Origin: Smittium culicis
Taxonomy: Eukaryota; Kickxellomycota; Harpellomycetes; Harpellales; Legeriomycetaceae
Assembly (NCBI GenBank): GCA_001970855.1
Contig: LSSN01003194.1
Location: forward strand, 1 to 17,714
Length of the DNA: 17,714 nucleotides
Direction of reading: 5' to 3'
Shown: one piece after another, positions 1-9,479 of the stretch
How the letters are laid out: every line of letters begins with the position of its first letter
Numbering within the stretch: the stretch's first letter is position 1
Notes under the pieces: model-generated
Databases searched by the model: none
Seen by the model: the letters and a program-made list of their open reading frames with translations, nothing else
What the model was told of the DNA's origin: nothing
Program-made: the position numbers and the translations under genes

Positions 1-231
1 TTCTTCACACCCGATTGATTTATAGAAGTCCTCTTCAATGTGTGGCATTATGTCTATAAGCCCTTGAGGTACTTTGAGGTCTACGATTGGTGGTCTGGTA
101 ACGTAATTTTCGTCAACCTCCTGCATATCCACATCTCTCGGGAGCGCCCTCTCCTTTCTTAATTCTTGGACTTCCATTTTTAAACCATTTATTAGCCCGG
201 CTAGGCTATTAAAATCGATTGTATCCGACAT
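1..231 (-). CDS. Partial ORF, possibly retrotransposon gag-like N-terminus
   Basis: An open frame of 77 codons runs from an ATG at 231 leftward to the window edge without a stop, so only the N-terminus is present. It reads MSDTIDFNSLAGLIN at the start, then a short charged helix-prone stretch (MEVQELRKERAL, about residues 20-31), an acidic segment with DMQEVDENY (about 36-44), and a later stretch DIMPHIEEDFYKS (about 61-73). Its base composition is clearly less AT-rich than the flank, which supports coding. From memory, an acidic linker followed by an 'IEEDF' motif is typical of gag-like proteins of DIRS/other retroelements common in zygomycete fungi; that is a recollection, not a search result. 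It could equally be an unrelated host protein. No LTR, primer-binding site or second ORF can be checked because the element would lie outside the window. Confidence 0.4.
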   Translation of the reverse strand, partial: MSDTIDFNSLAGLINGLKMEVQELRKERALPRDVDMQEVDENYVTRPPIVDLKVPQGLIDIMPHIEEDFYKSIGCEE

Positions 232-3200
232 TGGATTGAAAATTGGTTTGATAAAGATAAATATTATGACTATCTTTTAATTGCTGGTAGTGTACCTTTG
301 CGAAAGAAAAGATGATAATATATCACAAAGACGTACTTCAGTTCACATTTTATACAAAAATTTTATTCATTTCAAGTTTAAAATATCTATTTTAAACTAA
401 AGTAATTCTATTTTTAGATTTCATAAAAATGTATAATTTGTAAATTTCGATGTTTCAATAATAAAGATGATAACACTTAATATGACCCCATCCAATGACG
501 TATAATACTAAAGCTTTTCCTTTCAAATCATTATGATGTAACATAAAAGATGAATAGACGATTGAAATGATTGGATTATTATTCATTGTTAACGATTAGA
601 ATATAACCGCTACAAAATATAGTGGTTTTTTTTATATAATTAGCAATAATATTAAATTACGCATACTGTTTTATTGTTTAAATACAATAAATAATAGTTT
701 TTTTTTATTCATTTATAGCATAATCGTGTGCTTTCTTGATATAAATGTTTAATTTTCCTGATGAAAAGCTATTAAAATTTTTTTCTAGCAAAGTTGGAAA
801 TATTTATTTAGGAAATTGCCCAGTTATTTACAGGATAAAATAAATAGATACACCTACGTTTACCTGATATAATTAAAGACTTTTTAATACTTATTAGCTA
901 ACTTATGAACCTCCAAGAAGTAGTTACAACTAAAATATTGCTTATTTTTTTATCAATGAATTCGTGAAAAGTTTTCTTTTAATTCCAAAGCATTTAAATA
1001 TCTCGATAGGCTATCAAAACTTTACTCTGAAAAAACTGTATTTGGAGGGGAGGTGTGATTTTCTATATTATTTTTTATTCCCTCTAAGAGCTTATAGATT
1101 CTTTTATAATTTAATATTTTCTGTATTCTGACTATATAGAAAATTTTAATTATTTAATTTTAGTGTCGTGAGCTAAAATTGTCGATGGCATCAATTTTAA
1201 AGTATAATTTTTTCTAGAAATTATTAAACTGTGATTTTTATGATTTTTTTTTTTTTTTTGCCGCCATAAAATAAATCAACTTAGGAGCGAATCATAATTT
1301 TTTTTGGTATTTATCATTATGAATTTTTTTGATTTTCACACTGTCCCGATTTGATAACTCTTTATCTAGACTCTAGAAATTATTGATGCTTGAAACCCTC
1401 ATAGAGGGTGGAAAATTCCAAAGCTAATTGGTTTAAACGTTTCCAGCTTTTATAGTACTATTTATCACTGCTGTGAAGGCTTATTTATAGTAACCATGAG
1501 AATTTTGAGCTGATTCAAAATTATTCTTCGAAAAATTGAAAGAATCATTAGAGTATGAGGGTTAGTACACACTACGGGTTTTTTAAAAATGTAAATCAGG
1601 GAATCCATATCTAGAAATTTGTGATCCAGAACTTGTGAATAATAATAAAATACTTTATGATTAAGTTCTGAGATTATTTCCAAAACTTTCTCATGATTCC
1701 ATTTATTTTTATATAAATTGAACTATTTTTATGACAGCATCCACTTTTAAGGATTTTTCAAATGCCGTGATAGCTAGCCTGCTAAAAAATGTTCTTTACC
1801 TGATATCGTGTTAATACCATCGATATTTTTATTTTCGTGGCTATTATAAACTTTTAATTTTCTAAATTCAATTTCTTTAAATTTACTTTCATTTCCTCCA
1901 TTGTTATAAATGGCCTTTATGATTATTTTCTCCGTCTAAATTCAAAATTTTTTAATTTCTCCAGTATTTAGCGTGAAGTTTTGGTGCTTTTATCAGGGCC
2001 ATCGCACATTATTAATCTGATTTTTTTTCTTCATACCTTTATCACAAGTACCTCTCACTGTTATTATGATGCTTGTGAAATATCATTCTATTCCGGAAGC
2101 TTCATAGTCACAGAAACGGGAAACTTTGAGTCAATGTCCCTCAAGTCCAGTGGTTTAGTTTTACAATTTTAAAGACAGTTTTTCCATAATATTAAATCAT
2201 CTATTTAATTTGCAAACAGCGGATGAGGCTTCATATCTATAGATTGATTTTAGAAGAAATTAAGTGATATATACCTGAGTATGTCTTAATTTTATCGAAA
2301 CTGGTCTTACTAATAGTGCTGGTTTTGAGAAAAGACCATTTAGACCTATAGATTCCTCGATAGTAGGTTTTATGATAAGTGCTTACCGAAACTCACAGAA
2401 AAAATTTTTTATTCGTTCTTGAGTAGAGTAATGGTCATACTTAGTGTATCAAACATGAAACACATAAATTTCTAGCTTGTAATAGGTATGTTCACTGATT
2501 TTACATGGTTCAAAATAAACCCCAAATTATATAGATGTCTCATAATGATTATAATATGTCGAAAAAACTCTTCCGCAGCTGCTACAAATATTTCTATATA
2601 GACTATATAGAAAAAAATTGGGTAAATATTAAATATAATATTTTTAGAGCTGATTTAAAATCTTTGTGAATAACCTGGGAAATGTTGTTAGCCCTAATGG
2701 TAATGATAAGAAATCGTTAAATCCTCCCTGTTTATAAACTGTTAATTCGTGTAAACGATTTTTTGAGTTTTTTATGATTGTAATCAGATATTTAATCGAG
2801 CTTTGATATAAAAATTTTCAAGAGAATTGGTGTTAAGACTGGAACTTAAAGTTCGTTTTTTTATTTAATATGAATAGGGAATATATAAAGAAGGGGAACT
2901 AATGACTAATGCAAAACTAAGGAGTAGATAGTGAAAGGATTAAACTACTTGCTTTTCCATGGGATGGGAAATTAGTCGTTTAAGTATCTTTATAAGATAT
3001 ATTATCTATCTTTAGTGTATTTTTAAAACGTTGGTGATTATTGTTCAGGATTTACTAAGGCCATTTTTGGGTACAATGGCCACTGTAAAGCCTGAGATTG
3101 TCATTCACAATGAGGCTGTAAGAATGGATTCTTACAATTGGATAACTATAAGATCCGAAAATCTCCATCATTGGTTGCTCTTTCTAATAAAACACAAACA

Positions 3201-5281
3201 AAAGGGTCATATCAAACATTAAAAAAATTTTATATCGACTCTTTTAGGGTAAATATAAGCGATGTGTAAGTTTTATCCGATTCCTTCAAGTTAGAGATAT
3301 TACCAAATTTTTATATTCTTCCGCCACCACGTTTATTGATTGTTAGCAGTGATTTTTTAAGTATTATAATTTATTTTGAGTAGGTTTCGGTATTGAAGCA
3401 AATGGTATATTGACACATTCATTATGATATCTAGGCTCTAAGAGCTTTTTAAGCATTTCAAACTCTAAATTTTGTGATTATAAATGAGTGAAATTTTTTT
3501 ATATGATGGAGCCAGAATTGGAGATATCAAAGGTGATCGTAAGATCGATACGGGTGAGCTTTGCAATTTTTCGTTGTCCACGGCCTTTGAAGTTACTGGA
3601 AGTTCTCCGATTCTCTTTTCGACTCTAAATTTGCTCCGTTGATTTTAGATTTTGTATAATTTAGCACATTTTTTATGATTTTTTTTTTTACTTATTGATC
3701 TGCTATGTGAACATATCATCTCTCATTTATTTTTTGAATTATTTGAGTTTTTGTGATGCTAGAGAAATTTTCGCCTATCGGTCTACTTTTAATTTCTTTC
3801 AGTACCTTTTTACTAGATATTTACCATTATTGATATTTATTGCTGATTTTTACTTCGGAAAATCTGAAAATCTGAATGTTTTAATGATTGCATGTGCGGA
3901 TTTTTTGGATTAAATTTGAAGTGCTACTTTGGTTAAGTTATTTTTTTTATGCGCTTGAGCCAGATGGTTGAAATAATAGTGCTACAAAGCTTTTTCTCTA
4001 AAAATTATAACTTTTCTGCCTAAATAATTTTTGATTCCCTTTATAATTCCGAGGGCTATATTTTTTTTTGCCTGTTTATGTTGCTGAGGGCTATTCAGAG
4101 AAGCTTTTAGGATTTTAAGCATATCATTTTTTTTTTTACCTGTCTTATCCAAGATATGTTTTTGGAACAAGATTCGTATTTCAGGAAAGTTTGTTACGGA
4201 AATTTTTTCCAAGTATCATTTTTCGAATAGGAGATACTGCGATTCAGGGGCTCTTCTTGAGTTTTTCTACTTGTGTGAAAAGATTGAACGAGTTTAAGCA
4301 ATTTTTGAGCACAAAAATTGATCTATTTATAATAAATTTCAATCTCGTATTTTTCCAGAGTTTTAAATTCTGTAAAATATCTTGAGAATTCTTCAATTTG
4401 GAATCCTTATTATGGAAAATTCGAGAATCAAGTTTTCAGATTCATAATTGTGTTTTCTTATTTTTATTCCTATCTGCTAAGTTTAAGAGGATTATTGAAC
4501 TCTTGCTTTTAAAATAGGATCTGCAAGGGCTGGATTGGCTAAATTTGATTGTAATTATGAACTATGACCATCTTTCATTCCACCCAATCACTTTAAATTA
4601 ACAATTTTTGGTTTTAATCTTTGAGATCCCATTATATATAGTATTATTTCATGCTCTCGCAGGAAAAAATTCTTGCGTTTTTATAACATTCATATTGGGG
4701 GGTGGTATCATAAGCGTTTTCGCTCAATTAAAGTGCTTCGGTGATCATCTGATTTTTTCGATGAAGACTCAATTCTATGAGTTGATGTTGGATATATCTT
4801 TGTTTTTTATTTTTGATTAAGGTTATCACTCTTATATTTTATCGTTAAAATATAGCTTTATTGCACTAAATAGGGATTTAGATATAGCTTACTGCGCACT
4901 GAGAGAGTTTTTATTCCTTAACTATTTTAAAAATATTTATATCTGAAAATAAAGTGAAATATGTCTAAAATGATCTAAAACCAATCGTTTTCTGGATCTT
5001 TGGTTTCTAAAACATTAAAGAACGTTCTAAAGTAGGTAATGAATATTTTATAAATTATTTTTAATTAATTTTTAAATCGGCTTTTTGTAACTTTTATTAG
5101 TAATAAAAAAAAATGCTACTAGTTTCTTAATTCGTTGTCAAAATAAGGCTGTCATTTATTCCTTTTTTTTATCATATTTTTTTTTTAAAAAAGTAATCAG
5201 GTTTATAATAAAGTTTGTTAATATGAAATGATTATTTTATTTTATATTTTTTGCTATTAGCCGTTTTTTATTATTACTAAC
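232..5281. other. Gene-poor T-rich intergenic stretch
   Basis: I find no supportable gene here. The longest frames are 60-76 codons, mostly with alternative starts, T-rich and hydrophobic because of composition. The + strand is strongly T over A in places: the slice 3661-3840 has 94 T against 42 A. Homopolymer T runs occur near 1244 and 3680. Frames at 3031-3222 and 1981-2172 look slightly less random but have no recognisable domain. The stretch may include eroded mobile DNA. Confidence 0.6.
2591..2613. repeat. Perfect 23-nt palindrome (11-bp arms, 1-nt spacer)
   Basis: The arms TTTCTATATAG and CTATATAGAAA are exact reverse complements separated by a single A. The right half, GACTATATAGAAAA, also occurs once more near 1129, so this is part of a small dispersed repeat. 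It may be a relic of an inverted-repeat element or chance in AT-rich DNA. Confidence 0.6.
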
Positions 5282-5323
5282 ATAAAATATAAAATATAAA
5301 ATATAAAATATAAAATATAAAAT
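5282..5323. repeat. 7-bp minisatellite, ATAAAAT x6
   Basis: Six uninterrupted copies of ATAAAAT are followed by a degenerate copy. The sequence ATTTTATATTTT at about 5237-5248 is complementary to the array phase AAAATATAAAAT, so the two can pair into a long AT hairpin across about 35 nt. Confidence 0.9.
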
Positions 5324-6050
5324 AGAATAAAATTTCTTATATAATATATGTTTAAGGCGAATTTAAACAGGTATTTAGCTGAATAAAAATAAAATTAAAA
5401 ATATTGCTATGAAAAACACAAAAATTTTTAATGAATTGTTAATAATTTTATTCGTTTGTTCCTCTAAAAAAAAAAAAAGATCTTTGGTATTTATATCTCA
5501 GAGGGCTTCATAGATCGCATTTTCATCAAATTTTTATCTATTTTGTTAGTCAGCTGTATGATTATTCTTACAAGCAATTTATTTTATAAATTTATTGATA
5601 GTTTTTAGTGTTCTTTGTTTCTTTTTATTTTATGGGGGTATCGTCGCTAAGCAATTTTTCAATTTTTCTGTAACTGTTTTTGTAAAAGAGCAGTGTGAAT
5701 GAATATACTATTTGACGATGATATTGATATGACTTTCTTTAATACACGACTACTGAAAATAGAAAAAGTAGAAAGTCGATATAAATTAATTTTTTAAAAC
5801 AATTATAATTTGTTATTGTTCAGTGTAAATTTATGCATATAATATATTTATTGTATTCCACGTTTGTAATACATCTCAGTAACTGAATTTATACGCATAT
5901 ATTAAATCAAAAGTAATACCTAATCAAAATTATAAATATGAAATAAGTTCACAAGAGGATTGAAATTTCTAAGAAGATGATTTTGAAGGTATGTGTTGAG
6001 GAGATACGATAACTGCCTGTAAAGAGCTTTTTTTTTTTTTTAGCTTACAG
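5324..6050. other. AT-rich intergenic DNA
   Basis: No gene or RNA is recognised. It ends in a T13-like run just before the first TTAA-bounded element at 6051. Confidence 0.55.
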
Positions 6051-6246
6051 TTAACCATTTACCGTCCAACTCTTAAAAATATCAAATTTAATGATTCGCT
6101 TATGGTTTAATAAATGGTTTATAATTTGGTGCTATTATTTAAACAAGCCAATATAATTTATATCTTTGGGATTTTATAAAAAACATGGAAAACAGTTGGC
6201 TATACTTTTTAGATCATAAATAGTCTACCGCCATGGAATGAATTAA
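6051..6246 (+). mobile_element. TTAA-bounded MITE-like element, copy A
   Basis: The copy is bounded by TTAA at 6051-6054 and 6243-6246, with a 188-bp body. It starts CCATTTACCGTCCAAC and ends with AGTCTACCGCC followed by ATGGAATGAA before the right TTAA. Internal landmarks shared with other copies are TGATTCGCTTATGG about 40 bp in, and TTGGCTATACTTTTTAGA near 6197. The inverted copy at 11942-12137 has the same body length and the same order of blocks. TTAA target duplication and CCC-type ends are the hallmark of piggyBac-superfamily transposons; with no coding capacity it would be a non-autonomous derivative. Family assignment is inference; the repeat homology is seen directly. Confidence 0.75.
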
Positions 6247-6352
6247 AAGCTGGGCAATTTATAGTCTGGGATGTGTATTTTTAGCCAATAGAAATATTTT
6301 CGACACAAATACCTATTCAAATATGAGATAAAAGTAATCGCTGAGCTGTTTT

Positions 6353-6556
6353 TTAACCCTTTCCCGTCCAACAATCTTATAAAAACGAATTTATTGATTC
6401 GTTTATGATTTAAAAGCAAATTTATTAATTGCTGTTTATTTACAGTATACCAATATTTCATAAGGCCTCGGAATAAACTTTTTTTAAATGTGCACCTTTG
6501 GCTATATCTTTTGGGCCACCAAATTTAGCAAACTGCTTTTAATGATAATAGCTTAA
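6353..6556 (+). mobile_element. TTAA-bounded MITE-like element, copy B
   Basis: It begins TTAACCCTTTCCCGTCCAAC, the best preserved left end in the window, and ends at TTAA 6553-6556, giving a 196-bp body. It carries TGATTCGTTTATGA at 6395-6408, CCTCGGAATAA near 6466 and TTGGCTATATCTTTT near 6507, in the same order as copies A and C. It lies 106 bp after copy A in the same orientation. The end right of TAGCAAACTGC is longer than in A by a few bases. Confidence 0.75.
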
Positions 6557-6666
6557 TTCCGAGGCTCACAAAATTATTGATCAACTGACTAGTAAAACAA
6601 ATAAAAAATTTATGCTAAATCATAAATAAATCAAAGTTCAAACAAGAGAAAAAAGAGAAAGCTTAA
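6557..6666 (-). mobile_element. Inverted partial copy of the TTAA element (B')
   Basis: Reading from 6553, AATTCCGAGGCTCA matches the plus-strand form of copy C (AATTCCGAGAATCA at about 12015), followed by matching blocks around AATAAAAAATTT and CATAAATAAATCA (compare CATAAACGAATCA in C), ending GAAAGCTTAA at 6666. It therefore corresponds to the first ~100 bp of the element in opposite orientation to copy B, abutting B at the shared TTAA. About half the element is missing. Confidence 0.55.
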
Positions 6667-6933
6667 TAAATTTATTTTAGTTGTGACATTGAATAAGAAG
6701 TAAACAGTTGGAGGGGTTTTTTCAAAAAAAAGATAAAAGTTGATTAAATTGGATTGGATTGGATTGAGGGATGTATAAAAAGGTAAAAAAAAGAATGAGA
6801 TGCTTTATAGGGTTGTAAAAAGTAGAAAAAGCAAAATTGAGCTTTATAGTTTTAGCTAAAAAGATAGTTTTTTTTTTAAAAAAAAAACGAAGGAAATGAA
6901 GCTGCAAATTAGAAAATGTTTAAAAAAAAAAGC
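6667..6933. other. 3' flank of the whi3-like gene
   Basis: A-rich on the + strand. It holds a short (ATTGG)x3 run at 6748-6766 and, for minus-strand transcripts, an AATAAA hexamer (TTTATT at 6669-6674) about 260 bp past the stop codon that could serve in polyadenylation. No gene seen. Confidence 0.45.
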
Positions 6934-8560
6934 TTAGAAGTGAGTTTGTGAAATGCCTTGACTTAATGTGGAGGAGTTTTCAGATGACAGGGGTGAAGTT
7001 CTTAGGCTTGAAGGGATGGAGCCAGAGGTGAAACTAATATTTGAATTGATGCTGTTGCTAAGAATGCTTTGGAGGCCTAGGGCAGAAGAGCCGAATTGGG
7101 ATAGCGATCCATTCATGTCGCGGGTTGAAGATACTGGAAAGGGACCATGGCCTTCATTCTGGGAGACAAGAGTGCTTACAAAGCTAGAGCTGTCGTTTGA
7201 ATTTAAAGAGTTGTTTTCATCAAAGTTGATTTCATTTAAATCGTCCAAGTCTTTGTTGATATCGCTGATTGAAGAGTTAAAATTTTGGGATGGATTGCTG
7301 CCATTGGATCTAACGCCGAGGGGGTTTTTAGAGTAACTAAGTCTGATACCACCATTGACTGAAGATGACAACAAGCGGCCATCAAGCTCACGTAAAGAAT
7401 TGGTAGCGCAAGAAACATCTCTGAACTCAACAAAGCACATAGGACCAGAATTTGGTTTAGTGCGGAAGATCATTCTTTTATAACCTGGAGCAGTTTGGAA
7501 CAAAGCTCTTAGCTCATCTTCTTTAGTTGAAGCAGGGAGGTTGCCAACATAAAGGGTGTTGCAAGGTGGGTTTTGGTCGTTAGAGTTTATGCTTCTAGTA
7601 GTGGCCATTTGAATAGTGAGACCAGGGGCAGGGGGAATGGCAGAACCTAAAGAGGTCAAAGGGGTTATTGGGCTATTAATTCCTCTGCTGTAGTCTAGGG
7701 CTGATTGAGGGCCGTTTGAGTTGATATTCAAACTACCTAATCTAGTGCGAAGTGGAGCTAAGTCTAGCTGGCGTTGGGGGCCGTGGAGATCAGATAAGGC
7801 CGATTTGCGATCAGAACCAGTTTTGAAAAGCCTAAAGCTGCCTAGTTTAGAGGCGCCAAGAGTTGAGCTCGAGTCCATGTCTAAGATGTTATCGATACTG
7901 CTTTCATAAGAGGTGAAATTGTCGACAGGGGTGTCAAAGGCGCCGATAGAGTCTCTTAGAGAGTCAGAGTTTCTGATGAGAGGGGCGGAGAGAAGGGGGG
8001 CTTCAGAGAACCTGTCAAAGTGGCGAGAAGTATTGATATTTAATTTTAAATTTCTGGATGATCCAAGGGCAGAAGAGCCGAGGCCACCAAAACCGCGAGA
8101 GCTGAAAGGGAAGGCAGAGCTTATTTCAGCATTCGAGGTGGAGTTATTCATGCTAACGAGGCCGCGTTTAGTGTGAAGATTTTTCTTGGCCATTTCAGCT
8201 TTTAAAACGCTGTTAAATTCAGCATCAACTTTTCTTCCAGTTAAAATATCTCTAGCTTCAAGGGCTTCAAGTCTTGATCTGAATTTAGCAAAACCGATCT
8301 AGTAATAGAAATAGAAATAAAGAGATAAGTAAATGAAGATTATAGAGAAATTAATAGAGAAGGGGGGGGGAGGTATGGCTTACAATTTGTTTCTTGGCAT
8401 TATTGGCAGCTTCTTTATCAAAATCCTCGGAGGTAGGAAGCTTGAGGGTAGCAGCTTCAAAGCCAGAGGAGAAGGTAAACATGTTTTGGAATTCTCTTTC
8501 CTTCATATCTTCAGGAAAGCCAACAACAAAAATGGTGGTTATTTCTTCGAGATTGTCCAT
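6934..8560 (-). CDS. whi3: Whi3-like two-RRM RNA-binding protein
   Basis: Spliced gene, exons 8560-8384 and 8298-6934, coding for 513 aa. Residues 1-100 form RRM1: RNP2-like IFVVGF (10-15), EREFQNMF, and after the splice RNP1-like IIGFAKFR (59-66), then VLKAEMAKKNLHTKRG. The splice restores this KKQIIGFAKFR block, which is a strong check on the junction. Residues about 110-300 are Ser/Asn-rich and probably disordered. RRM2 (about 305-389) carries NPPCNTLYVGNLP, GPMCFVEF (344-351) and GGIRLSYSKNPLGVR, the diagnostic C-terminal RRM of the Whi3/Whi4 family. The tail is again low-complexity Ser/Asn. In budding yeast Whi3 binds mRNAs such as the G1 cyclin CLN3 and forms condensates; the same role here is inferred. 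The ATG at 8560 has an in-frame stop about 50 nt upstream. There is no polyQ tract of the kind that drives assembly in yeast Whi3. Confidence 0.93.
8299..8383 (-). other. Intron of the whi3-like gene (85 bp)
   Basis: On the minus strand it starts GTAAGC and ends ATTACTAG, phase 0, between codons ATT and ATC. Reading through it instead gives a stop after a nonsense extension. It contains a run of nine C (8362-8370) about 13 nt after the donor. There is no clean ACTAAC; ATTAAT at about 8350-8355 is the nearest branch-point-like site. Confidence 0.9.
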
Positions 8561-9240
8561 TGTAGATAAATTAGATGATGAATAAGTGGAATGAGTGTTG
8601 TGAGTTTAATGAAGTTGCACAATAGAATGAACTGTTGGGGGAGGGAATAGGGTATGAGGAGTGGGGTATTGAGGAGATTAGATATATATGTTAAAAGAAA
8701 AGGAAGATGGATGAAATACTGGGGCAAAGAGTTTAATATCGAGTTAAACGTGTTCTTTGGACAAGTAAATTATAAGTGAGTGAGAAATAACAGTATTTAT
8801 GATCGAGTAAAATGAAAGTAAGTTACGAGATAATATTAAAAAAATTGCTAGTTGAGAGAAAAGATAGTGGTTAATGATACTGGTGCAAAAAAAGAAAGTA
8901 AAAGATGTAAGCGTATTTGGAGAAGGAAGGGGGTTTGATATAAATATATTATAATGAAGGGCAACGCAGTATAATATATATTTTAGGTGTGTAGAACAGT
9001 ACGAGTAAACACGAGTTAGGAGGATGTGGGTATGATATATGCTCTATGCTAGCGAGGGATAATAATAAAACATATATAAAAGAATACTCAAAATGAATAA
9101 ATCAGAGTTGTGAATGAGAAAGAGGTTTATATATAAAGAAAAAACGGCTGGCTTATATTTAAAGGGAAATTGTGTGGGATTTTAGCTGGTAGCGTAAGAA
9201 AAAAGTCATTCCTGACACAAACATCAAGAAAAAAAATTAA
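8561..9240. promoter_or_regulatory. 5' flank of whi3-like gene, pyrimidine-rich on its sense strand
   Basis: In the 600 nt from 8581 to 9180 the + strand holds 160 G and 34 C, so the sense strand of the gene is C-rich by nearly five to one. Pyrimidine-rich tracts upstream of start codons are common in fungal promoters, but this extends much further than usual. No TATA box or other factor site can be assigned. No gene lies here. Confidence 0.5.
8637..8666 (+). promoter_or_regulatory. Putative G-quadruplex motif
   Basis: Four G runs of 5, 3, 3 and 4 are spaced by 1, 4 and 10 nt, lying 77-106 nt upstream of the whi3-like ATG on the template strand. The last loop is longer than the strict 7-nt rule, so folding is possible but not certain. 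Confidence 0.45.
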
Positions 9241-9479
9241 AAAAGTAAAAACCAGCGAAAAAGTCTTTCAATAAGCCCTTCACAGAGGGTTCCCCTATTT
9301 ACAAGCAATTTGCTTATTTTTTTTTAATTTTCATTTTTGTAGCTAATCTAAATAAAAGCCTGCCAGTCTTTTTTGCGCGCAATTACCTATTTTGGTCATC
9401 TGCGTTGGTTAGAAAACATTAATAAAAAATTTTTGCCCTTATTATAGCTGATTCGCTAGCTGTGCAGCCTAACTAGTCA

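Noticed and set aside
756..790. CCTGATGAAAAGC considered as a hammerhead core
   Set aside because: No matching GAAA box or flanking helices could be found.
3031..3222. 63-codon + frame with a mixed residue content
   Set aside because: It starts with TTG, has no recognisable domain, and lies in T-rich DNA where such frames are expected.
4608..4820. Hydrophobic 70-codon + frame resembling a membrane protein
   Set aside because: The hydrophobicity follows from T-rich codons; it starts with TTG and has no recognised homologue.
6968..8176. Open frames on the + strand at 6968-7336, 7721-7909 and 7913-8176
   Set aside because: They are antisense to the whi3-like coding exon, which has clear conserved RRM motifs on the minus strand.
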